A stretch of 5,532 bases of DNA from Phycisphaerae bacterium (GTDB lineage Bacteria > Planctomycetota > Phycisphaerae > Tepidisphaerales > Tepidisphaeraceae), in contig JACMJD010000010.1 of the NCBI GenBank assembly GCA_014380825.1, positions 1 to 5,532 of the forward strand, written 5' to 3'. The notes under the pieces were generated by a model that had not been told where the DNA came from, searched no databases, and saw nothing but the letters and a program-made list of their open reading frames with translations. The position numbers and the translations under genes are program-made. Below are positions 1 to 5,523 of the stretch, one piece after another (position 1 is the stretch's first letter; every line of letters begins with the position of its first letter).

Positions 1-403
1 GCAGCGATTCGAGCGGGCCGAGACCGAATGTCTCGTCCATCACCTCTTCCATCAGCTTTTCCATCTGCCCGCTGCTGAGCAGACCTTTTTCATTTCGGCA
101 CAGATCGCGAACCAGGACGCTGACTTCCTGGCGGACAATGTTCTGCGGCATCGCGCGGAGGTTCTGCACGTCGAGGCGCTCGACCAACTGCTGATGGATG
201 CGATGTTTGAGCTGTTGCAGATATGTCACGCGCTCGGGCGTGAGCGCGGGATCGGCGACTTTTACGACCACTGGCGCTTCGGCTTCCGCTTCCGCCGGCA
301 AGTTGACGAAGACCGGCTCACGCTTGGCCTCGGCGCGCGGCGCCCCAGTGGCGACCGAAGCGGCGGGCGATGTCTTTTCCGATGATCGAACAAACAGTCC
401 CAT
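1..403 (-). CDS. cpaF: Tad pilus assembly ATPase CpaF/TadA, N-terminal part (cut by window edge)
   Basis: This is the 5' end of the secretion ATPase (GspE/VirB11 superfamily) that powers Flp pilus assembly at the inner membrane. Only 134 codons are present; the Walker A, Walker B and His-box parts lie beyond the left edge. Translation starts MGLFVRSSEKTSPAASVATG. Residues 1 to about 55 are an Ala/Glu/Pro-rich, probably disordered leader. From about residue 58 comes the helical N-terminal domain typical of CpaF: LKHRIHQQLVERLD (65-78), then a helix ending in VSVLVRDLC, then MEEVMDETFGLGPLESL, which matches the family's conserved L-D-E-x-x-G-x-G-P-L-E. The ATG at 403-401 has a good ribosome binding site, GAGGAAA, at 412-406. 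The gene begins 28 nt after cpaE, as usual in tad operons. The call rests on family motifs and context; the catalytic core is not visible. Confidence 0.9.
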   Translation of the reverse strand, partial: MGLFVRSSEKTSPAASVATGAPRAEAKREPVFVNLPAEAEAEAPVVVKVADPALTPERVTYLQQLKHRIHQQLVERLDVQNLRAMPQNIVRQEVSVLVRDLCRNEKGLLSSGQMEKLMEEVMDETFGLGPLESL

Positions 404-405
404 GA

Positions 406-412
406 TTTCCTC
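406..412 (-). promoter_or_regulatory. Ribosome binding site of cpaF
   Basis: GAGGAAA reads on the minus strand two bases before the ATG at 403, with its GAGG core six bases away. It fixes the cpaF start, for which no reading from an upstream family match is needed. Confidence 0.6.
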
Positions 413-431
413 ATCAACAGTCGGCGACGAT

Positions 432-1562
432 TCAGTGACGCGAGGTCTTTCCGTTCAGCAGCTGTGCCAGGCCCGCGATGCTTCCGGCCATCTCCGCGCG
501 CGGCGTGCGCACGACGACGGGCTGGCCGAAGTTGATCGCGCCGATCGCGCTGCGAAAATCGTTCGGAATCATCCAGGCCACCTTCAGGCCCAGCGTTTTT
601 TCCAGATCGTTTGGCTTGATATCGCTGCCGCGCTTCTCAAAGCGGTTGACGATCACCTTCACTTTGTGCGTATCCACACCGAGGCGCTTCAGCGTGTTGA
701 TGTATCGCTCCGCGTTCCGCGCCGCCGGGACGTTCAGTTCCATCACCAGCACGTTGGTGTCGGCGGCCTGCGTGGCGGCGAGGTAGACGGGATCGACGCT
801 CATGCGCGAATCGATCACGATGTATTCGAACAACCGCGTCAGCACGCCCATTAGCCGATTCAGCCCGGCGCGGGTGACGCGCTGCGAATCTTCCTGATGT
901 TCCGGCCGCGCGAGCACGTGTAGATTCGTCGCCGGATCAACCGCCAGCGCGTTCTCAACCAGGTGACGATCGAGCGTTCCGCCGCTGATCATCACGTCCG
1001 CGATCGTGTAGCGCGGATTGAGATTGAAGTTGGTCGCCACCGCGCCGCAGGTCAGATCCAGGTCGAGCAGCACCGTCTTCGCGCTGCGCGCCAGCGTGGC
1101 CGCCACGTTGCAGGCGACGGACGTCGCACCGCAACCACCCGCGGCCGGGATGATCTGGATCACGCGCGCGGGACTCGCTTCCGTGTCGCTTCGCGCGATG
1201 CGCTCGATGCTGGCGAGCAAACGCTCCGGTCGCATTGGCAGCGGAATGAATTCTTTTGCGCCAAGGTGAATCACATCCATCAGCAGGTCGGCGTCGACCT
1301 TTTGCGACATCACGAAGAAGCTGGTCGCCGGGAATTCGCGGATCAGCGGGCCGAGGTCCTGCATCGCCTGCGACGGGTCCGGATCAAGATTGATAAGGAC
1401 CAGGTGAAGCGGCTCGGGCTGGCGCAGCAGCGCAGGCAGCGCATCGAGCGCGGGGAGCACTGCCGTGATCGTGGCGCCGTGATCGCCAAGAAAAGAGGCC
1501 AGTTCCTGCCGATTCGTTCCGTCGGCGTCGACGATCACACAATTGAGCTGAGCGAAAATCAT
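432..1562 (-). CDS. cpaE: Tad pilus localisation protein CpaE/TadZ (receiver-like domain plus MinD/ParA-like domain)
   Basis: CpaE/TadZ places the Tad machine in the cell and belongs to the MinD/ParA superfamily. The protein has 376 residues from ATG 1562. Residues 1 to about 125 form a CheY-like fold, with an acidic turn VDADG near residue 12, a strand HLVLINLD, and a GAKEFIPLP segment. Residues about 133-376 are the ATPase-like domain: a P-loop-like AAGGCGATS (141-149 region), a Walker A' strand VLLDLDLTCGA (Asp167, Asp169), and a Walker B-like strand YIVIDSRMSVDP (Asp251). Both lysines of the deviant Walker A (KGGxGKT) are Ala here, and the phospho-acceptor Asp of the receiver is Asn58, so phosphorylation and normal ATP hydrolysis are doubtful. 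A GTG at 1571 could add three residues, but GGAG at 1577-1574 lies only 2 nt from it and 11 nt from the ATG, so I chose the ATG. The gene lies 27 nt after cpaC and 28 nt before cpaF. Confidence 0.93.
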   Translation of the reverse strand: MIFAQLNCVIVDADGTNRQELASFLGDHGATITAVLPALDALPALLRQPEPLHLVLINLDPDPSQAMQDLGPLIREFPATSFFVMSQKVDADLLMDVIHLGAKEFIPLPMRPERLLASIERIARSDTEASPARVIQIIPAAGGCGATSVACNVAATLARSAKTVLLDLDLTCGAVATNFNLNPRYTIADVMISGGTLDRHLVENALAVDPATNLHVLARPEHQEDSQRVTRAGLNRLMGVLTRLFEYIVIDSRMSVDPVYLAATQAADTNVLVMELNVPAARNAERYINTLKRLGVDTHKVKVIVNRFEKRGSDIKPNDLEKTLGLKVAWMIPNDFRSAIGAINFGQPVVVRTPRAEMAGSIAGLAQLLNGKTSRH

Positions 1563-1589
1563 TCGGTCCACTACTCCGTAGCGTCGTTC

Positions 1590-3089
1590 TTAATTCGAAG
1601 GTTGCGTCGCCGGAGCAGCCTTGGCTGCGCTGGCATCGGCGGCGACAAAACCGTACTCACCCATGTAGCGCGGCGCGACCACCGTGCGTGAACCGGCCAC
1701 TGGTCCGCCCATGTCGGCGCCGCCATAAAGCTGAAGGTCATTCGGATGCCGCCAAACTTCACCGGGCAGCGGCGGCACTTGTCCAGGCGACATTGGCGCG
1801 ACCACCTTGGGCGTGACGAAGATCACCAGCTCGGTTTCCTTGCGCTGATAACGAATTGAGCGGAACAGCGCACCAATGACGGGAATATCTCCGAGCAACG
1901 GGGTGACGTTGCGATCGACGGTGACCGACTGATTCAGCAGGCCGGCGATCGCGAGGGTCTGGCCATCATTCAGTTCGACGGTTGTCGTTACTTTTCGCTG
2001 AGTCAGACCCGGGACGACGAACCCGCCAAACCGCACCGCCGTGGTGAAATCCAGATCGCTGACTTCCGGCGCGACCCGCAGCCGGATCTTGCCGCTGCCC
2101 AGCACGATTGGGGTGAAGTTCAGTTTCACGCCGAACTCGCGATAGGCGATCGTGATCGTCGTATCGTTGCCACTGCCGGACTGCGGGACGGGAATCGGAA
2201 ATTCACCGCCGGCCAGGAAGCTGGCTTCCTGCCCGCTCATCGCGACGAGATTGGGTTCAGCCAGGATGCGAAGGAGGTTGTTGTCGCGCAGCGCCGAAAT
2301 GAATACGGCGAACGCGGTGTTCCCGATTTGGCCCTTTCCAAACAGGGTGACGTTTGAACTCGGGGTGAGCGGCACGCCCAGCGCGAGGTCGCCTGCCGAG
2401 CCGATATCTCTGAATCCGAACGGGGCGATCCCACCGACATTGCTGCCGCCGATAGAAACGCCATCGTTGTAGGCGAAGTTCACGCCGAGCTGACGCACCG
2501 CAGATTTCGAGATTTCCGCGACGCGAACCTGCAATTGCACCTGCTGACCACCGGCGATTTCAATGAAGTTCGCAACGCGCTTGCCATAACCAGCCGCCAG
2601 CGCTACCGCTTGCTCGGAGGCCTCTAGATTGCTGGCTCGCCCGCGCAGCACGACCGCGTCTTCGGCAGTCGTGGCTTCGATCTGCGAACCGTTGAATTTG
2701 GCAAGCTGCGACCGCAGCCCGGCGATGTCCGCGCTCACCGTCACGTCGATTGTCTGCGAGCGATCCTGCTCATCCCAGATGATGATCTGCGTCGAGCCGG
2801 GCTTCTTGGCGGTAAGAAGAATTCGCGTCGGACTGATGCCGTTCACGTCGACGATCGAGGGCTCGGCCACGCTCACGCGCTTCTGCGGCCGACCGGTGGC
2901 GACGATCGTGCTCTTGTTCACGGTCAGGTTCACTTCACCCTGATCGTTCAGGCCGCTGACGACCATTTTGTCAGCGGTGGCCGTTGTCGTTTGTGCTTTC
3001 GCCATGTGCGCGGTCATCAACATCGCGCAGACCAGCGCGCCCGCTATGGCGAGAAAACGGATTCCGCAAATTACGCATTTCGTCATCAT
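1590..3089 (-). CDS. cpaC: Tad pilus outer-membrane secretin CpaC/RcpA
   Basis: This is the secretin through which the Flp pilus leaves the cell. The 499-residue protein has a signal peptide (Lys4 to Ala32, hydrophobic core FLAIAGALVCAMLM) with an AKA|Q cleavage site after Ala32. Residues about 43-117 form the pilus-secretin N-terminal domain, with VTVSA at its end; about 122-178 look like a BON-type domain (IEATTAEDAVVLRG). The secretin core spans about 185-430: VQLQVRVAEISKSAVRQLGV, then LRILAEPNLVAMSGQEASFL, then the signature region with VPGLTQRKV, LNDGQTLAIAGLL and PLLGDIPVIGALFRS, closing on LVIFVTPKVV. A 69-residue Pro/Ala/Gly-rich tail follows. The open frame extends upstream to a TTG at 3164, but ATG 3089 gives a proper signal peptide and has the purine-rich GGGGAAGAGAAG just before it. 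A second ATG follows directly (3086). No cpaD is found after it. Confidence 0.95.
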   Translation of the reverse strand: MMTKCVICGIRFLAIAGALVCAMLMTAHMAKAQTTTATADKMVVSGLNDQGEVNLTVNKSTIVATGRPQKRVSVAEPSIVDVNGISPTRILLTAKKPGSTQIIIWDEQDRSQTIDVTVSADIAGLRSQLAKFNGSQIEATTAEDAVVLRGRASNLEASEQAVALAAGYGKRVANFIEIAGGQQVQLQVRVAEISKSAVRQLGVNFAYNDGVSIGGSNVGGIAPFGFRDIGSAGDLALGVPLTPSSNVTLFGKGQIGNTAFAVFISALRDNNLLRILAEPNLVAMSGQEASFLAGGEFPIPVPQSGSGNDTTITIAYREFGVKLNFTPIVLGSGKIRLRVAPEVSDLDFTTAVRFGGFVVPGLTQRKVTTTVELNDGQTLAIAGLLNQSVTVDRNVTPLLGDIPVIGALFRSIRYQRKETELVIFVTPKVVAPMSPGQVPPLPGEVWRHPNDLQLYGGADMGGPVAGSRTVVAPRYMGEYGFVAADASAAKAAPATQPSN

Positions 3090-3166
3090 GGCACTTCTCT
3101 TCCCCGTACGAACCACCGAACCAGGACGCCCATCCACCCAAGGCCCAGTTCCATCACGAGACAAAA

Positions 3167-4123
3167 CTATCGCACCTGATCCTTGTTCTGCTTCCCATCC
3201 GCCGACGCCGGGCTCGCGGCCAAGGAACCCTCGCCTGGCTTGGCGGACACCTCGTAAAAGATTGTGCTTTCGGCGTTGCCGCGAATGATCTGAACGGGCC
3301 AGCGTACCGGTTGTGATACGACGGGTCCGCCGTTCCCTGAGCGCGACGCGATCGCCGCGAACAATCGCTCCCAGCCGGTTAACTGCTGCGTCGGCACGGT
3401 TTCGGTCGACGGAACCGAGGCGCCGCTAAGCTCGGCGAAGGTCATGCCGGGACCGGCGGTGCGATCCGTATCCGCCATTCCGCGAAGCACCAGCCGGGGA
3501 CGGCCAGAGTTGCTCGCCAGCTCGATCGCTTCGGCGTCTTTCGTCGTGACGATCAACGTGACCGTCTTGGCGGCGGGCGCGCCCTTGTCTTCGTTCTTGC
3601 CGCGAGACAGCTTCACGCCGATCGCCTGGACCTTTACGTTCTCGACGATCGTCTTGGCGATCTGCTCGTCGTTCTGTTTGAGCGTCGCGATGACATCCAC
3701 GCGCGAGCCGGGCACGAGCAGACCGGCAAGGCCGCTCGATTCACTGACTTCGACCGACACCGCGCGCATCCCTTTGGGCACCAGCGCCATGAGGCCGCCA
3801 TCAACACCCTGTCCGGCGAGCAACGCGTCGAACATCAACTGGCCCTTGATCACGGCCGAGATGACGGCGCGATCCTTCAGCAGGGCCGGATCTTTGAATG
3901 CATTGGCGGGAACCGCGCCGGTCGGCATTTCGATCGTCGTCAGGTCATCGAGCGTGATCTGTTGACCGGGATCGAGATCCGTCTTTGCGACAACGACCTT
4001 CGTCATCGGCGTGCTTGAGACCGCCGCCACGGGCTGTCCGAAGATCAACTGTCGCCCGACCCACACGGCGGCCAAACCCAGCGAGGCGGCCACAACCAAT
4101 GAAATAAACGTCTTGAAATTCAT
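3167..4123 (-). CDS. cpaB: Tad pilus assembly protein CpaB/RcpC
   Basis: CpaB/RcpC is a periplasmic, membrane-anchored partner of the secretin in Tad systems. The protein has 318 residues. A single N-terminal membrane segment covers about 5-23 (FISLVVAASLGLAAVWVG). A SAF domain follows at about 41-103, recognisable from VVVAKTDLDPGQQITLDDL and VISAVIKGQLMFDALL. The RcpC region runs about 115-215, with GMRAVSVEVSESSGLAGLL and VPGSRVDVIAT, the most conserved block in the family, and ends in LVLRG. Residues 216-318 are a less conserved tail with IIRGNAESTIFYEV (279-292), ending in a polar, likely disordered stretch. The start at ATG 4123 is the natural one before the membrane segment; the binding site is weak (GGTGA at 4131-4127 area). 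It sits 36 nt after tadE and 77 nt before cpaC. Confidence 0.93.
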   Translation of the reverse strand: MNFKTFISLVVAASLGLAAVWVGRQLIFGQPVAAVSSTPMTKVVVAKTDLDPGQQITLDDLTTIEMPTGAVPANAFKDPALLKDRAVISAVIKGQLMFDALLAGQGVDGGLMALVPKGMRAVSVEVSESSGLAGLLVPGSRVDVIATLKQNDEQIAKTIVENVKVQAIGVKLSRGKNEDKGAPAAKTVTLIVTTKDAEAIELASNSGRPRLVLRGMADTDRTAGPGMTFAELSGASVPSTETVPTQQLTGWERLFAAIASRSGNGGPVVSQPVRWPVQIIRGNAESTIFYEVSAKPGEGSLAASPASADGKQNKDQVR

Positions 4124-4159
4124 ATGTCACCACACTTGCCCAAAAACTATGCTCGCGAG

Positions 4160-4591
4160 CTACAGACCTTCTTTTCTCATCACCGCCACGCCTTTGACGA
4201 CCTTGCTATCCGGCAGCGGAATCAGTGGCAGATGCAGGATTCCCACGTTGCCCCAGGTGGCCTGAACCGTCACGGTGATCGTGTCACCGGACGTTGTCGA
4301 ATTGATCGAGAAGCTGCCCGCCGGCAGATTTGAAGCGGTCAAGAACGCGCTCGCCTTGGCGACGGCTTCGGTGTCATTCGAGTTGAGCGTCGATCCCCAG
4401 CGAGCGCCTTCTCGCGCCGCGGCCTGGAGATTGTGTTTCAGATAGAAGAAGTACCCGAACTCCACCATGCCGAAGATCAGGCCAATCAAGATGGGCATCA
4501 TTAGCGCCATCTCGAGGACCTCGGCGCCGCGCGAACGACGATCATTGCGACGTCGCAGCCAACCATAGCAAATGCCCGAATGATTGTGCAT
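4160..4591 (-). CDS. tadE: TadE-like minor pseudopilin
   Basis: TadE-family proteins are minor pseudopilins of the Tad pilus, processed by the prepilin peptidase and held in the inner membrane. From ATG 4591 the product has 143 residues. A basic leader (LRRRNDRRSRG) ends at Gly22; the sequence Gly22|AEVLE puts Glu27 at +5, the family processing pattern. A membrane helix follows at about 28-50 (MALMMPILIGLIFGMVEFGY), then the conserved LQAAAREGARWG (55-66), which is typical of TadE. The C-terminal part is a short beta-rich domain (ITVTVQATWG) ending VMRKEGL. ATG 4597 is in frame two codons earlier, but the strong AGGGAGG at 4605-4599 is only 1 nt from it and 7 nt from ATG 4591, so the latter is preferred. 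The binding site overlaps the cpaA stop codon, suggesting translational coupling. No TadF or TadG partner lies in the window. Confidence 0.9.
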   Translation of the reverse strand: MHNHSGICYGWLRRRNDRRSRGAEVLEMALMMPILIGLIFGMVEFGYFFYLKHNLQAAAREGARWGSTLNSNDTEAVAKASAFLTASNLPAGSFSINSTTSGDTITVTVQATWGNVGILHLPLIPLPDSKVVKGVAVMRKEGL

Positions 4592-4598
4592 GGTCATC

Positions 4599-4605
4599 CC
4601 TCCCT
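4599..4605 (-). promoter_or_regulatory. Ribosome binding site of tadE, overlapping the cpaA stop
   Basis: AGGGAGG on the minus strand is close to the ideal anti-16S match. Its first two bases are the last two of the cpaA TAG (4606-4604). Spacing decides the tadE start in favour of ATG 4591 (7 nt) over ATG 4597 (1 nt). Confidence 0.7.
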
Positions 4606-5149
4606 ATTTAGCCGCGAACACACGAAGAGATACCACAACAACTATGGTGGCCGACGCGATTGCCACAGCGAATGGCAAGGTGCGTTGTCGCGAAGATGCG
4701 CCGGTCACCGGAACTGGTCGTGCCATCGCACCAACCGAGCCGCCGGCGACACTCGCACCCAACAGCAGGCTGTTTCGTAGGACTTCACGCACTCGACCCT
4801 GCTGGATGCTCATTCCGATTGCCAGGAACATGCCGACCACTGCGGCACAGGCGAAGGCGAACAGCACCGGGAGCGGCCCGATCCACGCACCCACGCCGGC
4901 CACGAGTTTCACGTCACCCGCGCCGACGGCGCCCATCAGGTACAGGGCAAACGGCAACGCAAATCCAACGAGCAAGCCCAACGCCGCTTGCGAGACTGTG
5001 ATGTGCCCCCACGGCAGCAAGCTCAGCATGATCCCGCTGAACGCCAGGCCGAAACTGATCCAATTCGGCACGCGTCGCGCGCGCATATCCACCATCGCGG
5101 CCCACAGGAGCAAGCCGATCAATGGCGCATAGTAGATCACGCTAGACAC
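4604..5149 (-). CDS. cpaA: Prepilin peptidase, TadV/CpaA type (A24 family)
   Basis: This inner-membrane aspartyl protease would cut the leaders of Flp and TadE. The 181-residue product is nearly all membrane segments. Both catalytic aspartates of the A24 family are present: Asp21 in MVDMRARRVPN (the D-x-R-x-R-R-x-P-N motif) and Asp79 in GAVGAGDVKL (the GxGD motif). A late L-P-F-A-x-A-I-A motif at 158-165 also fits prepilin peptidases. There is no N-terminal cytoplasmic methylase domain or Cys tetrad, so it is the short TadV/CpaA form rather than the PilD form. The start is GTG 5149, with AGGGA 7 nt upstream; a second in-frame GTG at 5140 has GAGG 10 nt upstream and cannot be excluded. An unusual polar stretch, about 140-157 (ARPVPVTGASSRQ), sits before the last helix. 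It lies 137 nt downstream of flp and 12 nt before tadE. Confidence 0.93.
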   Translation of the reverse strand: MSSVIYYAPLIGLLLWAAMVDMRARRVPNWISFGLAFSGIMLSLLPWGHITVSQAALGLLVGFALPFALYLMGAVGAGDVKLVAGVGAWIGPLPVLFAFACAAVVGMFLAIGMSIQQGRVREVLRNSLLLGASVAGGSVGAMARPVPVTGASSRQRTLPFAVAIASATIVVVVSLRVFAAK

Positions 5150-5172
5150 GCCTCGTTCCCTTCAAATGAGAA

Positions 5173-5185
5173 TGAGCCAAGCTCA
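5173..5185 (-). repeat. Inverted repeat TGAGC-N3-GCTCA before cpaA
   Basis: A perfect 5-bp stem with a 3-nt loop. On the minus strand it is followed by TTCTCATTT, too broken a T run for a confident terminator. Its 5181-5185 arm can instead pair with 5217-5221, so two exclusive folds are possible. Confidence 0.45.
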
Positions 5186-5221
5186 GCGAGGATACCGCGC
5201 AAAGCGCGCTCATCCGTGAGC
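5181..5221 (-). repeat. Nested inverted repeat (three stacked helices)
   Basis: Three helices nest: 5181-5185 with 5217-5221 (GCTCA/TGAGC), 5190-5193 with 5212-5215 (GGAT/ATCC), and 5196-5200 with 5204-5208 (CGCGC/GCGCG, AAA loop). Internal loops separate them. The pairing is read directly; that it forms in RNA is inference. Confidence 0.45.
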
Positions 5222-5263
5222 CTGGCCCATCCTTCTTCCCTGCTGTGTGCAGCGCCTCGCAGT

Positions 5264-5293
5264 CCCTTACGCGGCACCACGCGTCTTTAAGGG
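5264..5293 (-). repeat. Stem-loop at the flp stop codon
   Basis: On the minus strand, CCCTTA (5293-5288) pairs with TAAGGG (5269-5264) and CGCG (5283-5280) with CGCG (5273-5270), with a 4-nt bulge (AAGA) on one side and a 6-nt loop TGGTGC. The first arm covers the last Pro codon and part of the TAA stop of flp. No T run follows, so it looks more like a 3' stabilising or processing hairpin than a terminator. A competing 10-bp palindrome, AGGGATCCCT (5290-5299), overlaps it. Confidence 0.5.
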
Positions 5294-5457
5294 ATCCCTG
5301 CATTTACGTTGTTCCACATCGCGGTGACCTTCGGTCCGATCAATGCGATCGCAGCGATGGCGCCGACGACGAGGAGTCCGCAAACTAGTCCCCACTCAAG
5401 CGTTTCGGTACCCTCTTCGCTCAAGATGAATTGACGCATAAGTTGTAACGCTGACAT
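5287..5457 (-). CDS. flp: Flp-family major pilin precursor
   Basis: This is the main subunit of the Tad pilus. From ATG 5457 the precursor has 56 residues: a 16-residue leader MSALQLMRQFILSEEG, cut after Gly16 by the prepilin peptidase, and a 40-residue mature part starting TETLEWGL. Glu is at +5 as required for processing (Glu21), followed by Trp22 where Flp pilins usually have Tyr. A hydrophobic helix spans about 23-42 (GLVCGLLVVGAIAAIALIG), and the end, KVTAMWNNVNAGIP, has the F/W-N-N-V pattern of Flp proteins. The open frame extends to a TTG at 5481, but ATG 5457 has an ideal binding site, AAGGAAA (5467-5461), and the usual leader length. It is the first gene of the block and is set apart from cpaA by 137 nt. 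Confidence 0.93.
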   Translation of the reverse strand: MSALQLMRQFILSEEGTETLEWGLVCGLLVVGAIAAIALIGPKVTAMWNNVNAGIP

Positions 5458-5460
5458 GAC

Positions 5461-5467
5461 TTTCCTT
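5461..5467 (-). promoter_or_regulatory. Ribosome binding site of flp
   Basis: AAGGAAA on the minus strand, with its AGG core 6 nt before ATG 5457. It settles the start in favour of the ATG over the upstream TTG at 5481 and fits a highly translated pilin. Confidence 0.65.
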
Positions 5468-5510
5468 TCCCAGGACGGCAACTACCCGCCGCGGAACGCA
5501 CAGGGTGATG

Positions 5511-5523
5511 GCCTTGGCAAGGC
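5511..5523. repeat. Inverted repeat GCCTTG-N-CAAGGC upstream of flp
   Basis: A perfect 6-bp inverted repeat with a single central base, 54 nt before the flp ATG. AAGGC is repeated again at 5525-5529, which gives a direct repeat GGCAAGGCTAAGGC. It could be an operator half-site pair or a leader hairpin; nothing decides between them. Confidence 0.4.

Larger units (their letters stand above)
5142..5286 (-). other. Structured flp-cpaA spacer with several inverted repeats
   Basis: The 137 nt between flp and cpaA (5286-5150) hold no conserved gene that I recognise. They hold a series of inverted repeats: GCTG/CAGC (5242-5253), a nested element (5181-5221), CGCGC-AAA-GCGCG (5196-5208) and TGAGC-CAA-GCTCA (5173-5185). 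No run of T follows any of them on the minus strand that would make a classic intrinsic terminator. A 23-codon frame (5213-5142) runs through the repeats into the cpaA start in another frame, with only a weak binding site. Structure after a pilin gene commonly sets the ratio of pilin to machinery; that role here is inference. Confidence 0.45.

Noticed and set aside
198..854. Plus-strand open frame of 218 codons
   Set aside because: It lies opposite cpaF and cpaE, its product is Arg/His/Ala-rich with no family pattern, and it is the expected antisense shadow of GC-rich genes.
963..1691. Plus-strand open frame of 242 codons
   Set aside because: It is antisense to cpaE and the end of cpaC, spans their junction, and has an Arg-rich composition typical of a shadow frame.
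3090..3164. Longer cpaC starting at TTG 3164
   Set aside because: The extra 25 residues place a polar stretch before the signal peptide. ATG 3089 gives a normal signal peptide and has a purine-rich binding site.
5173..5185. Intrinsic terminator between flp and cpaA
   Set aside because: The stem is only 5 bp and the following TTCTCATTT is not a continuous T run.
5458..5481. Longer flp starting at TTG 5481
   Set aside because: It would translate through the AAGGAAA binding site, and the leader from ATG 5457 already has the usual length.
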